Source: Pseudacidovorax sp. RU35E
GTDB lineage: Bacteria > Pseudomonadota > Gammaproteobacteria > Burkholderiales > Burkholderiaceae_C
Length of the DNA: 64,000 bases
Assembly: GCF_900156165.1 (NCBI RefSeq)
Contig: NZ_FTMY01000003.1
Location: 372,001-436,000 of the forward strand
Direction: 5' to 3'
Part shown: positions 1 through 8,041 of the stretch, piece by piece
Position numbering within the stretch: position 1 is the first letter of the stretch
Layout of the letters: every line of letters begins with the position of its first letter
Translations under genes and position numbers: made by a program
The notes under the pieces: model-generated
What the model saw: only the letters and a program-made list of their open reading frames with translations
Databases searched by the model: none
What the model was told of the DNA's origin: nothing

Positions 1-673
1 CGGTGTTGAGGCTGGTCTGCGCCACCGGGTAGACCGACAGCACATGGCGCGGCGCCGGCAGGCCGGCATCGCGCACGGCGACGGCCGTGGCCACCGCCAG
101 ATTGCCGCCGGCACTCTCGCCGGCCAGGGCCACGCGCACCGGGTCGCCGCCCAGCGAGGCGGCGTTCTGGCTCAGCCAGCGGTAGGCGGCCAGTGCGTCG
201 TCCCAGGCGGCGGGAAAGCGGTGCTCCGGTGCCTGGCGGTAGTCGACCGACACCACGATGGCATTCGCCGCCTTGGCCAGTCCGCGGGCACCGGCGTCAT
301 ACACGTCCTTGTCGGCGATGACCCAGCCGCCGCCGTGGAAGTACAGGATGACCGGGAAGGGACCGCCGCCCTGGGGCGTGTAGACATTGGCCGGCAGCGC
401 ACCGACGGCGCCATCGACCGTGATGGTCGTCATCGTGACGCCGGGCACCAGCACCTCGGGGTCGGTGGATTCGCCGCGCTTTTGCAGCAGGGCGATGACG
501 GCATCCTTGGCGGTCGGCTGCTGGCGGGCTTCGGCCACTTCCAGCTTCTCGATGGCCTTGGGGTTCAGCGACTCGTGCGCCTTGGCCAGTTCGAGCTGGT
601 CGTCATCGGCGCGCAGGGCGGCGATGGCGTTGGAGGCAGCGTTGAGGATGGGGTTGGGCTCGCCATGGCTCAT
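1..673 (-). CDS. alpha/beta hydrolase, HSL/family IV esterase (3' end outside window)
   Basis: Reading the minus strand from the ATG at 671-673 gives about 224 codons of an esterase or lipase of the hormone-sensitive-lipase family before the window ends. The family signatures are clear: the oxyanion-hole motif HGGGW about residue 119 and the nucleophile elbow GESAGG about residue 188. The catalytic Asp and His lie beyond the edge. An AAGGA ribosome site precedes the start by a few bases. Codons show the usual GC-rich third-position bias, which the plus-strand frames here lack. The natural ester substrate cannot be told. Confidence 0.85.
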   Translation of the reverse strand, partial: MSHGEPNPILNAASNAIAALRADDDQLELAKAHESLNPKAIEKLEVAEARQQPTAKDAVIALLQKRGESTDPEVLVPGVTMTTITVDGAVGALPANVYTPQGGGPFPVILYFHGGGWVIADKDVYDAGARGLAKAANAIVVSVDYRQAPEHRFPAAWDDALAAYRWLSQNAASLGGDPVRVALAGESAGGNLAVATAVAVRDAGLPAPRHVLSVYPVAQTSLNT

Positions 674-945
674 GGGCGGGATTCCTTGTGGTGTGTGCGG
701 CAGGGCCGCGGCGCGATGGCTGCGGGACTGCTGCATACCTTCACCGCGTGGGGCCGGAAGCCGCGTGCGCGGCCAGGACTGTGCGACGTAGGCGGGGGCT
801 CTCGTCGCTGGTGGGCGTCTTGCCCTCAGGGCGTGAAGGACAGGCCGCGCAGTCCGTGGCTGCGGGTGTGTGCCTCGTGCGCCGTCGCGTGCGCGATCGA
901 GGCCCTGACGCAGAGAGCTCCTTGGAAACGGCGGCAGGCCGCGCC

Positions 946-1584
946 TCAGGTGCCCTGCACGTAGGGATTGCTTTGGCGCTCGCGGCCGAAGCTGCTTTCC
1001 GGCCCGTGGCCGGGGATGAACACCGTCTCGTCGCCCATGGGCCACAGCCGCTGCACGATGCTGTCGATCAGCTGCGGATGGCTGCCGCCCGGAAAGTCGG
1101 TGCGGCCGATGCTGCCGGCAAATAGCACATCGCCCACGAAGGCCCGCTGCGCGCTGGCCGAATGGAAGACCACATGGCCCGGCGTGTGGCCCGGGCAGTG
1201 CCGCACCGTGAGCGTCTCCTCGCCCAGTGTCACCGTGTCGCCGTCGGCCAGCCAGCGCGTCGGCGTGAAGGCGCGCGCGGGCGGAAAGCCGAACATCGCG
1301 CTCTGCTGCGGCAGCCCGTCGATCCAGAACTGGTCGCCGGGGTGCGGCCCCACGATGGGCAGGCCCAGGCGCTCGGCCAGTTCGCCGGTGCCGCCGGCAT
1401 GGTCGATGTGCGCATGGGTGAGCCACAGCTGTTCCAGCGCCAGACCGCGCGACTCGGCCGCGGCGACCAGCCGGTCGATCTCGCCGCCCGGGTCGATCAG
1501 CGCGGCCTTGTTCGTCGCGTCGCACCAGACGAGCGAGCAGTTCTGCTGGAAGGGCGTGACGGGGAGGATCTGGTAGCGCAGCAT
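946..1584 (-). CDS. MBL-fold hydrolase, glyoxalase II-like
   Basis: A 212-residue metallo-beta-lactamase-fold protein. The metal motif THAHIDHAGG is at about residue 57-66, with further ligand histidines in HCPGHTPGH, the Asp in FVGDVLF and the His in IPGHGP. This is the compact YcbL-like form that lacks the C-terminal domain of classical glyoxalase II. It probably hydrolyses S-lactoylglutathione or a similar thioester in the cytoplasm. I chose the ATG at 1584 (MLRYQILPVTPFQ), because family members start here; an upstream in-frame ATG at 1650 would add an unconserved tail. About 270 bp with no recognisable gene separates its stop from the esterase start. Confidence 0.85.
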   Translation of the reverse strand: MLRYQILPVTPFQQNCSLVWCDATNKAALIDPGGEIDRLVAAAESRGLALEQLWLTHAHIDHAGGTGELAERLGLPIVGPHPGDQFWIDGLPQQSAMFGFPPARAFTPTRWLADGDTVTLGEETLTVRHCPGHTPGHVVFHSASAQRAFVGDVLFAGSIGRTDFPGGSHPQLIDSIVQRLWPMGDETVFIPGHGPESSFGRERQSNPYVQGT

Positions 1585-1666
1585 GGCGAAGGCGGTCGTG
1601 GGTCGGAGCCGGCGATTGTCGCGACCGCCATGCCCCGACGGCAGCGGCACACCGCCCGCCTGCGTC

Positions 1667-2065
1667 TCAGCCCGCGCGTGCGCCCATGACGCGGCAGCAG
1701 GCCGTGGCCCGCGCCACCTCGGTGCCGGCCTGCGCGAGCACCGCCTCCACGTAGCAGATGCTGCGTCCGCCGCCCACGATGGCCGAGCGGCCCTGCAGCC
1801 GGCCGGGCCGGGCCGGCGCGAGGAAGCTCAGGTTCAGCGTCAGCGTGACGACGCCGCCGCCTTCGCCCGCACGGGCGTCGACCACGGCGGCGCACAGGTC
1901 GTCCAGCATGGCGGCGAGCATGCCGCCCTGCACCGTGCCCGCGGGGTTGAGGAAGGCGGCGGTCGCCTCGTACTCGGCGGCCAGCGTGCCGGCCGTGGTG
2001 TCGAGGGCGAGCAGGCGGGCGCCGAGCAGGGTGGCGATGGGGGGTTCAGGACGTCCGGGCAGCAT
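1667..2065 (-). CDS. PaaI-family hotdog thioesterase
   Basis: A 132-residue single-domain hotdog protein. The segment NPAGTVQGGMLAAMLDDL is typical of the PaaI/YbgC-like acyl-CoA thioesterases, in which a polar residue of the long helix activates water. It is followed by the expected beta strands (TLTLNLSFLAPARPG). The gene lies 82 bp upstream of the MBL hydrolase in the same direction and 33 bp after the FAH-family gene, so co-transcription is likely. It may release CoA from aryl- or acyl-CoA intermediates; the substrate is unknown. Confidence 0.85.
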   Translation of the reverse strand: MLPGRPEPPIATLLGARLLALDTTAGTLAAEYEATAAFLNPAGTVQGGMLAAMLDDLCAAVVDARAGEGGGVVTLTLNLSFLAPARPGRLQGRSAIVGGGRSICYVEAVLAQAGTEVARATACCRVMGARAG

Positions 2066-2098
2066 GCGGATCTTGTGTTGGATTGGACAGCGCCGCCC

Positions 2099-2947
2099 TC
2101 ACTCGTCCCGGATGCCGTTGCGCAGCACGCCGATGGCGTCGACCTCGATCTCGCACACGTCGCCCGGCTTCATGAACACGGGCGGGGTGCGCTTGTTGCC
2201 CACGCCGCCGGGCGTGCCGGTGACGATCACGTCGCCCGGCTCCAGCGGGATGAAGGTGGAGATGTAGGCGATCTGGCGCGGGATGCTGTGCACCATCATG
2301 TCGGTGGTGGCGCGCTGCATCTCCTGGCCATTGAGGCGGGTGACCAGCGTCATCTTCTGGTCGGGCGCGATCTCGTCGGCCGTCACCATCCATGGACCGA
2401 AGGCGCCGGTCTTCCAGAAGTTCTTGCCCGGTGCCCACTGCGAGGTGTGCACCTGCCAGTCGCGCACGCTGCCGTCGTTGTAGCAGCTGTAGCCGGCGAT
2501 GTGCGACCACGAGTCCGCCTCGCTGATGTGGCGCCCGCCCTTGCCGATGACGATGGCGATCTCGCCTTCGTAGTCCAGCCGCTCGGAGGCCTGGGGGCGC
2601 ACGATGTCCTCGCCATGGGCCAGCTGCGAGTCGGCCACGCGCAGGAAGATCACCGGCTTCTCGGTCTCGGTCTTGCCGGTCTCGCGGATGTGCTCGCCGT
2701 AGTTCAGGCCGATGCAGAAGATCTTGCCGGGGTTGGGGATCACCGGCAGCAGCGTCACCTCGGACAGCGGCAGCGTGGCGCGGGCGGCCTCGACATGCGC
2801 GGCGGCCTGAGGTGCCAGCCCGGCGGCGATGAAGGCCTTGAGGTCCGGCGCCTGTGCGCCGAACACTGCGCGCAGGTCGACCACGCGGTCGCCGACGATG
2901 GCGCCATAGCCGTCCTGGCCGTTGTACTGGTAGCTGATGAGTCTCAT
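2099..2947 (-). CDS. fumarylacetoacetate hydrolase family protein
   Basis: A 282-residue FAH-superfamily enzyme. The metal-binding residues are visible as E-x-E in LDYEGEIAIV (about residue 125-130) and an Asp in the NDGSVRDWQ segment. The FCIGLNYGEH and GKNFWKTGAFGP blocks are family hallmarks. Such proteins cleave C-C bonds of acylpyruvates or decarboxylate oxo-dioates at the end of aromatic meta-cleavage and gentisate routes. Its neighbours are a flavin hydroxylase and a VOC/extradiol-type protein, so a lower-pathway hydrolase role is likely. An AAGGAATC ribosome site precedes the ATG. Confidence 0.88.
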   Translation of the reverse strand: MRLISYQYNGQDGYGAIVGDRVVDLRAVFGAQAPDLKAFIAAGLAPQAAAHVEAARATLPLSEVTLLPVIPNPGKIFCIGLNYGEHIRETGKTETEKPVIFLRVADSQLAHGEDIVRPQASERLDYEGEIAIVIGKGGRHISEADSWSHIAGYSCYNDGSVRDWQVHTSQWAPGKNFWKTGAFGPWMVTADEIAPDQKMTLVTRLNGQEMQRATTDMMVHSIPRQIAYISTFIPLEPGDVIVTGTPGGVGNKRTPPVFMKPGDVCEIEVDAIGVLRNGIRDE

Positions 2948-2980
2948 GGGGATTCCTTGGGAAGGGGAGGGAGGGTGGTG

Positions 2981-3736
2981 CTAGGCCAGCCGACCTCCGA
3001 TCCGCGTCGCGGCCTCGGTGATCAGACGGACCATCTTTTCAAGGTCGACGATCGCCAGGCGCGAGGTATCGAACACGAGGGAGATGGCGGCCCAGGCGCC
3101 GCCATCCGACTTGAGAACGGGCGCGGCCACGGCCGCCAGCTGGGGCTCCAGCTCGCCCTTGGAGACATAGTGGCCCGCCTTGCGGATGGCCGCGAAGTGG
3201 CGCCGGAACTCGGCCCAGTCGCCCGGCAGGCCGCAGCGCATAGCCTCGTCGCGGCGCGCGTCGAACAGCTTCCTGAGCGGCGCCGTGCCCAGCGTAGAGA
3301 GCAGCACCTTGGGCGCCGCGCCCTGGAACAGCGGCCGCGGCCGGCCGCGCGTGTAGGCCAGCGTGGCGGGCGCGCCGCCCATCTCGCGGTGCGTGTCCAG
3401 CACCTGCTGGCCGAAGGCCTCGGTCACCACGCAGTCGAAGCCGGTGGCATCGACCAGCTCGCGCAGCACCGGCAGGCCCACCTTGAGCACCGGATCGGCG
3501 CGGCGGATGTAGTGGTCCAGCAGGATGATGCGCGGGCCCAGCGCGTAGTGCGAGTCCTCCACGCGCTGCAGCAAACCCACCTGCAGCAGCTGGCGCACGT
3601 AGCGGTAGCTGGTGGGCAGCGAGACCTCCAGCGCCTTCGCGATGTCCTCCGCCGTGCGGGTGATGTGGTGGTCGTCGAAGAGGTCGAGCACGCCCAGCAT
3701 GCGTTCCAGGCTGGACGAGGGCGAAGGTTCGGACAA
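2981..3736 (-). CDS. IclR-family transcriptional regulator
   Basis: A 251-residue regulator. An N-terminal winged helix (about residues 9-70, SLERMLGVLDLFDD...) is followed by an IclR effector domain. The start is the TTG at 3734-3736: an in-frame stop lies just upstream, and the next ATG (3700) would remove the conserved SLERML start of the DNA-binding domain. It begins 24 bp after the monooxygenase stop and so is part of the same minus-strand string. It probably controls this aromatic/oxygenase cluster, perhaps through the inverted repeat at 5866-5892. Confidence 0.87.
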   Translation of the reverse strand: MSEPSPSSSLERMLGVLDLFDDHHITRTAEDIAKALEVSLPTSYRYVRQLLQVGLLQRVEDSHYALGPRIILLDHYIRRADPVLKVGLPVLRELVDATGFDCVVTEAFGQQVLDTHREMGGAPATLAYTRGRPRPLFQGAAPKVLLSTLGTAPLRKLFDARRDEAMRCGLPGDWAEFRRHFAAIRKAGHYVSKGELEPQLAAVAAPVLKSDGGAWAAISLVFDTSRLAIVDLEKMVRLITEAATRIGGRLA

Positions 3737-3760
3737 GGTGGGGCCCCGGGGTGTGGGTCG

Positions 3761-5260
3761 TCATGGCGCCACCGGGAGGTACTGGGAGATGCGGTCCAGC
3801 TCGGAGCCCGTGCGCGCCACGCCGACGATGTAGCGGTCGGGCCGTAGTATCACGGCGCCCGCTTCGTGGCTGCGCAGCCAGTCCGCCAGCGGCGGGTCGG
3901 GCTCGTCGATGACCAGGGCCTGGCTGCGGGCCCAGCGCTCGGCGGTGCCGGGCGCCGCGGCGGCCAGCAGGTCGCGCCGGCCGATCACCGCGCTGCGGCG
4001 GCCCAGCAACTCGTCGAGCAACCGGCCGTCGGCCAGCCGCGGCTGGGGAAAGGGCCGGCCCGCCAGGTCCTGCTGCAGGATGTCGAAGGCGCCTGCGCCC
4101 AGCAGCTGCGGCGGCAACTCGAAGACTTCGGGCGCGCCGGTCGCGAAGCGCGCATCGCGCTCGGCCGCCGCGGCCGGGTCGGTGGTCTGGATGATGTCGC
4201 CCAGGCGCACGGCCAGCTCGATCAGGGCGCGCACATGCGGCTTGCGCTCGGATTCGTAGGTGTCCAGCAGCGCCTCCGGCGCGCGGCCGGTCAGCACCGC
4301 GTCCAGCTTCCAGGCCAGGTTGGACGCATCGCGGATGCCCGCGCACATGCCCTGGCCCAGGAAGGGCGGCGTCTGGTGGCAGGCATCGCCCGCCAGCAGC
4401 AGCCGGCCCTGGCGCCAGCCGTCGGCGATCACCGAATGGAAGGTGTAGATGGCGGCGCGCTCCAGCCGGGCCTGATCGGGCCGTACCCACGGCGCGACCA
4501 GCTTCCACAGGTTGTCGGGTTGCACCATGGCCTCGCGGTCGTCGCCGGGCAGCACCATGATCTCCCAGCGACGGCGGTGGCCCACCACGTTGCAGTAGGT
4601 CATGGGCCGGCGCGGGTCGCAGTGCTGCACGGTGTGCGGCGGCAGGTCCACCGGTTCGGTCAGCACCACGTCGAACACCAGCCAGGGCTGGCGCAGGCCC
4701 AGGTCCACCATCGGGCTGCCCATGTGCTGGCGCACCGGCGAGCGGGCGCCGTCGCAGCCCACCACCCAGCGGGCGCGGGCCTCGAAGCTGCCGCCGTCCT
4801 GGCCCTGGCGGCCGTGCAGCGTGGCGCCTTCGCCGTCCATGTCGATGGCGGTGAGGGTGGTCTCCAGCCGCACATGCACGTTGGGAAAGCGCGCCAGGCC
4901 TTCGCGCAGCACGGCCTCCAGCTCGGGCTGGTGGAAGTAGTAGTTGTTGGCGCCGCCGTGCGGGCCCAGCGCCGCGGTGCCGCCGCGGATCAGCAGCGTC
5001 TGGCCCGCCGCATTGACGAAGTGCATGCCCTGCGTGCCGGGCCTGGAGATGGCCAGCACCTGCTGGCGCAGGCCCGCCGCCTGGAAGATGCGCAGCACCT
5101 CGCCGTCGTAGTGGATGGCGCGCGGCAGGGGAAAGATGTCGCGTTCCTTTTCGACCACCAGCACCGAGCGGCCGGCGGCGCCCAGCAGGTTGGCCAGCGT
5201 GGCGCCCGTGGGGCCCAGCCCCACGATGGCCACGTCGTAGACGGGCGCCGGCTCAGCCAT
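3761..5260 (-). CDS. FAD-dependent aromatic hydroxylase, MhpA-like
   Basis: A 499-residue group A flavoprotein monooxygenase. The FAD/NADPH fold starts with VAIVGLGPTGA (residues 10-20). The DG-type motif is VVGCDGARSPVRQ near residue 168-180, and the FAD ribityl-binding GD motif is LLLAGDACHQTPPF near residue 290. It resembles 3-(3-hydroxyphenyl)propionate hydroxylase and related enzymes that ortho-hydroxylate a phenolic ring. The gene overlaps the VOC gene by 8 bp, so the two are translationally coupled. This fits hydroxylation followed by ring cleavage. The true substrate could also be a hydroxylated N-heteroaromatic. Confidence 0.88.
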   Translation of the reverse strand: MAEPAPVYDVAIVGLGPTGATLANLLGAAGRSVLVVEKERDIFPLPRAIHYDGEVLRIFQAAGLRQQVLAISRPGTQGMHFVNAAGQTLLIRGGTAALGPHGGANNYYFHQPELEAVLREGLARFPNVHVRLETTLTAIDMDGEGATLHGRQGQDGGSFEARARWVVGCDGARSPVRQHMGSPMVDLGLRQPWLVFDVVLTEPVDLPPHTVQHCDPRRPMTYCNVVGHRRRWEIMVLPGDDREAMVQPDNLWKLVAPWVRPDQARLERAAIYTFHSVIADGWRQGRLLLAGDACHQTPPFLGQGMCAGIRDASNLAWKLDAVLTGRAPEALLDTYESERKPHVRALIELAVRLGDIIQTTDPAAAAERDARFATGAPEVFELPPQLLGAGAFDILQQDLAGRPFPQPRLADGRLLDELLGRRSAVIGRRDLLAAAAPGTAERWARSQALVIDEPDPPLADWLRSHEAGAVILRPDRYIVGVARTGSELDRISQYLPVAP

Positions 5261-5810
5261 GCTGGTCTTCCTGCATGCGGCGGGCGACGTCGGCCTGCCA
5301 TTGCGCCCGGCTCATGAATCGGGGGAAGCGCTTCGCGATGGCCTCGGCCTGCGCCAGGATGGCCTCGTCGCTCTGGGTGAGGTCGATGGGCTCGCGCAGC
5401 GGCTGCTCGCAGTACCAGGGCGTGTCCATGAACAGCTCCAGCCGGTTGCCCTCCGGATCGCGGCAGTAGACCGAGACGGCATTGCCGTGCGTCACCGGCA
5501 GCATCTCGCTCGCGCCCTCGGCCAGCAGCCGGTCATGGAAGGCGCGCAGCGTTGCCACGTCGGGCACGCGGAAGGACAACTGGTTGACCACGTTGAAGGC
5601 CATGTCCGCCGGCCGGCCGGTGGCCAGCACCAGCTGGTGGTGCTCGCTGGGATCGCGGCTCAGGAAGACCAGCTGCACCGGGCCCAGGTCGCCCGCGTCG
5701 GTCTGGGTGAAGCGCAGGGCGCGCTTGTAGAAGCCGGCCATGCGGGCCAGGTCGGTGACGTACAGGCCGATGTGGCTGAACTGCAGCTGCAGGGGTGTTC
5801 GAGGGGTCAA
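5253..5810 (-). CDS. VOC-fold protein, extradiol-dioxygenase-like
   Basis: A 185-residue vicinal-oxygen-chelate protein. Candidate metal ligands are His in FSHIGLYVTDL, His in EHHQLVLATG and Glu in NRLELFMDTP, the H-H-E pattern of type I extradiol dioxygenases, although with one module. It may open the ring made by the adjacent hydroxylase. I place the start at the TTG at 5808-5810, because GGAG at 5817-5820 sits six bases upstream and residues before it are not family-like. An ATG at 5849 in the same frame has no good ribosome site. It is the first gene of the minus-strand cluster. Confidence 0.78.
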   Translation of the reverse strand: MTPRTPLQLQFSHIGLYVTDLARMAGFYKRALRFTQTDAGDLGPVQLVFLSRDPSEHHQLVLATGRPADMAFNVVNQLSFRVPDVATLRAFHDRLLAEGASEMLPVTHGNAVSVYCRDPEGNRLELFMDTPWYCEQPLREPIDLTQSDEAILAQAEAIAKRFPRFMSRAQWQADVARRMQEDQHG

Positions 5811-5861
5811 CTTTGTCTCCGGGCGAGAACGGATGGCCGGGCAGGACATCCGATGGGCTGA

Positions 5862-5890
5862 ATAGTATTGTGATTATCGTATTTTGACAA
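5862..5890 (-). promoter_or_regulatory. candidate sigma-70 promoter for the VOC/hydroxylase cluster
   Basis: On the minus strand a TTGTCA -35 (5885-5890) and a TACTAT -10 (5862-5867) are separated by exactly 17 bp. They lie 52 bp upstream of the proposed TTG start, in one of the few AT-rich stretches of the window. The -35 overlaps the -35 of the divergent promoter. Confidence 0.5.
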
Positions 5891-5892
5891 TA
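5866..5892. promoter_or_regulatory. inverted repeat between divergent promoters, candidate operator
   Basis: TATTGT (5866-5871) and ACAATA (5887-5892) form a perfect 6-bp inverted repeat with a 15-bp centre, spanning both -35 boxes. A regulator bound here could control both directions. The IclR protein at 2981-3736 is the nearest candidate, but no binding evidence exists. Confidence 0.4.
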
Positions 5893-5911
5893 AACAATGT
5901 CTTCGTATGAT
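5884..5911 (+). promoter_or_regulatory. sigma-70 promoter for the Bug receptor gene
   Basis: A perfect TTGACA -35 (5884-5889), a 16-bp spacer and a TATGAT -10 (5906-5911) lie about 45 bp upstream of the Bug receptor ATG at 5955. This is the best sigma-70 match seen in the window. Its -35 is shared base for base with the oppositely directed promoter. Confidence 0.65.
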
Positions 5912-5954
5912 CCGGCACCGTGCAATCGGCACGCGTTCGCAAACGGAGACATTC

Positions 5955-6944
5955 ATGACCATCCTCAAGAGGCTCGCCGCCAGCGCGGCCGCCCTCCCGC
6001 TCGTGGCGGCCTTCGCCCTGGCGCCCACCGGCGCGGGCGCCCAGCCCGACTACCCCACCAAGCCGGTGCGCATCATTGCCCCCTTCCCCGCGGGCAGCGG
6101 CCCCGACGCCAACGCCCGCGAGCTGGCCGCAGAGCTCACGAAGATCCTGGGCCAGTCCTTCTATGTGGAGAACCGGCCGGGCGCCTCCAACATCATTGGC
6201 ACCGAGGTGGCGGCCAAGGCCGCCAACGACGGCTACTCGCTCTACATCGGCACCACCAGCTCGCTGTCGGTCGTGCCGCACCTCTACGGCAAGCTGCCCT
6301 TCAATGCCGAGCGCGACTTCGCGCCCATCAGCCTGCTGGGCGTGCTCAACACGGGGTTGATCGCCACGCCCTCGGTGCCGGCCAAGGACGCGCGCGAGCT
6401 GGTCGCCCAGCTCAAGGCCAAGCCCGATTCGGTCACCGTGGCCACGCAGGGCATCGGCAGCTATTCGCACCTGTCGGCGGTGTGGTTCAACAGCGTGGCG
6501 GGCGTGAAGTCGAACCTGGTGCCCTACAACAGCAACAGCCCCTACGCGGACCTGCTGGCCGGGCAGATCCAGCTGATGTTCGACGGCCTGCCCGCGGCGG
6601 CCACCAACGTGCAGGCGGGCAAGCTCAAGCTGCTGGCCATCACCGGCCGCGAGCGGCATCCGAGCTTTCCCAACGTGCCCACCTTCGCCGAGCAGGGCCT
6701 GCCCGACTACACGCCCATCGCCTGGCAGGGCCTGCTGGCACCGGCCGGCACCGCGCCCGCGATCCTGGAGAAGCTCAGCGCCGCCATGGGCAAGGTCTGC
6801 CAGTCGCCCGAGCTGGCCAAGAAGTGGCGCGATTACGGCGGCGAGCTGCGCTGCAACACGCCCGCCGAGTTCACCGCCTTCATCCAGGCCGACCGCGCGA
6901 TGTGGGGCAAGGTGATCCGCGCGGCAGGCGTCAAACTGGACTGA
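5955..6944 (+). CDS. Bug-family (TctC) tripartite tricarboxylate transporter receptor
   Basis: A 329-residue periplasmic solute receptor of the Bordetella uptake gene family. A signal peptide (MTILKRLAASAAALPLVAAFALAPTG) ends near residue 30. The mature start YPTKPVRIIAPFPAGSGPD is diagnostic, as are RPGASNIIGTEVAAKA and the C-terminal GVKLD. The start is the ATG at 5955 with GGAGA at 5945-5949; an upstream ATG (5907) lies inside the -10 region. No TctA/TctB membrane genes are nearby, which is normal for this amplified family. It is divergent from the hydroxylase cluster and may bind the aromatic acid that the cluster degrades. Confidence 0.9.
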   Translation: MTILKRLAASAAALPLVAAFALAPTGAGAQPDYPTKPVRIIAPFPAGSGPDANARELAAELTKILGQSFYVENRPGASNIIGTEVAAKAANDGYSLYIGTTSSLSVVPHLYGKLPFNAERDFAPISLLGVLNTGLIATPSVPAKDARELVAQLKAKPDSVTVATQGIGSYSHLSAVWFNSVAGVKSNLVPYNSNSPYADLLAGQIQLMFDGLPAAATNVQAGKLKLLAITGRERHPSFPNVPTFAEQGLPDYTPIAWQGLLAPAGTAPAILEKLSAAMGKVCQSPELAKKWRDYGGELRCNTPAEFTAFIQADRAMWGKVIRAAGVKLD

Positions 6945-6949
6945 AGGTA

Positions 6950-7969
6950 ATGGATGCCACGACCCCCGCCGGGGCGGATCTGCGCGCCGACGGCCTCGTC
7001 ATCAGCGTGCCGGGTGGCCCCGAGGTGCTGCGCTGGACGCCCGGCCTGGTCCTGCCCGTGCCGGCGCCCGACGAGGTGCTGATCGACGTGGCCTGGGCCG
7101 GCGTCAACCGGCACGACTGCAACCAGCGCCGCCGCGGCCCCACGCCCGCGCACAGCGACGTGCCGGGCCTCGAGGTGAGCGGCACCGTGCGCTGGGCCGG
7201 TGCACGGGCCGGCCACCTGCGCGTGGGCGACGCGGTGTGCGCCCTGGTCGATGGGGGCGGCTATGCCACGCGGGTGGTGGCGCCCGCCGCGCTCACCTTC
7301 GCCGTGCCCGCGGGCCTGGGCCTGCGCGAGGCGGCGGCGCTGCCCGAGGCGCTGTTCACCGTCTGGCACAACTTCTTCGGCGTCGCGGCGCTGGGGCCGG
7401 GCGAGGCGGTGTTGATCCATGGCGGCACCAGCGGCGTCGGCAGCCTGGCCCTCCAGCTGCTGGGTGCGCTGGGTCACCGCGTGGCCGTCACCTGCGGCAG
7501 CGCGGCCAAGGTGGCCGAGGCACGGACCCTGGGCGCCGCGGCGGCATTCGACTACCGCACGCAGGACTGGGTGCAGGCCGCGCTGGACTGGACCGACGGG
7601 CGCGGTGTGGACGTGGTGCTGGACATGGCCGGCGCTGCCCACGCCGCCCGCAACGTGCAGGTGCTGGCGCGACGCGGCCGGCTGGTGCACCTGTCGCCCG
7701 GCGACGGCGCCGACTTCGTGGCGCCGCTGCGGCCCATCCTGGCCAAGGAACTGCGCATCACCGGCTCGTTGCTGCGCCCGCTGCCGCTGGCCGAGAAGGC
7801 GCTGATCGCCGAGCGCCTGCGCGCCGTGGCCCTGCCGCTCGTGGCGGCCGGCCACGTTCGGCCCTGGGTGAGCGAGGTCTTCCCGCTCGCCGAGGCCGCG
7901 CAGGCCCATGCCCGCCTCGAATCGGGGCAGGCCATGGGCAAGCTGATGCTGGAGGTGACCCGGGCCTGA
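6950..7969 (+). CDS. NADPH:quinone oxidoreductase-like MDR enzyme
   Basis: A 339-residue zinc-free medium-chain dehydrogenase/reductase of the quinone oxidoreductase type. The GroES-like part spans about residues 1-130 (LEVSGTV, VGDAVCAL). It is followed by the nucleotide-binding motif in IHGGTSGVGSLALQL and the typical QVLARRGRLVHL strand. The zinc-ligand cysteines of classical alcohol dehydrogenases are missing. It reduces quinones or enones with NADPH in the cytosol. The ATG is five bases after the Bug receptor stop, so the two genes are probably co-transcribed. Confidence 0.85.
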   Translation: MDATTPAGADLRADGLVISVPGGPEVLRWTPGLVLPVPAPDEVLIDVAWAGVNRHDCNQRRRGPTPAHSDVPGLEVSGTVRWAGARAGHLRVGDAVCALVDGGGYATRVVAPAALTFAVPAGLGLREAAALPEALFTVWHNFFGVAALGPGEAVLIHGGTSGVGSLALQLLGALGHRVAVTCGSAAKVAEARTLGAAAAFDYRTQDWVQAALDWTDGRGVDVVLDMAGAAHAARNVQVLARRGRLVHLSPGDGADFVAPLRPILAKELRITGSLLRPLPLAEKALIAERLRAVALPLVAAGHVRPWVSEVFPLAEAAQAHARLESGQAMGKLMLEVTRA

Positions 7970-8014
7970 AGGGTGGACGACGTGCCCGGACGCCCGCCCA
8001 ACGGGCGATCCGGG

Positions 8015-8030
8015 TGGCACGCTGCTTGCA
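8015..8030 (+). promoter_or_regulatory. sigma-54 (RpoN) promoter upstream of atzF
   Basis: TGGCAC (8015-8020), five bases, then TTGCA (8026-8030) followed by T: this matches the -24/-12 consensus exactly, with GG and GC separated by 10 bases. The expected start of transcription is about 8041, 23 bp before the atzF ATG. Sigma-54 control fits nitrogen-limited expression of an allophanate/biuret pathway. No clear NtrC site was recognised in the short upstream gap; enhancer sites may lie within the preceding gene. Confidence 0.72.
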
Positions 8031-8041
8031 TCACATCATGT

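Noticed and set aside
674-945. Possible small gene between the esterase and the MBL hydrolase
   Set aside because: Open frames here are Arg-rich antisense or out-of-frame stretches with no ribosome site or motif; it is treated as non-coding.
1583-3847. A 754-codon open frame on the plus strand across the left-hand cluster
   Set aside because: It is antisense to four well-supported genes (thioesterase, FAH hydrolase, IclR regulator and others); the protein is His/Arg/Gly/Ala-rich with no domain, the normal shadow of GC-rich codon bias.
7991-8007. CGCCCG/CGGGCG hairpin upstream of atzF as a terminator
   Set aside because: Only six base pairs, no T tract, and such GC hairpins are expected by chance in this composition.
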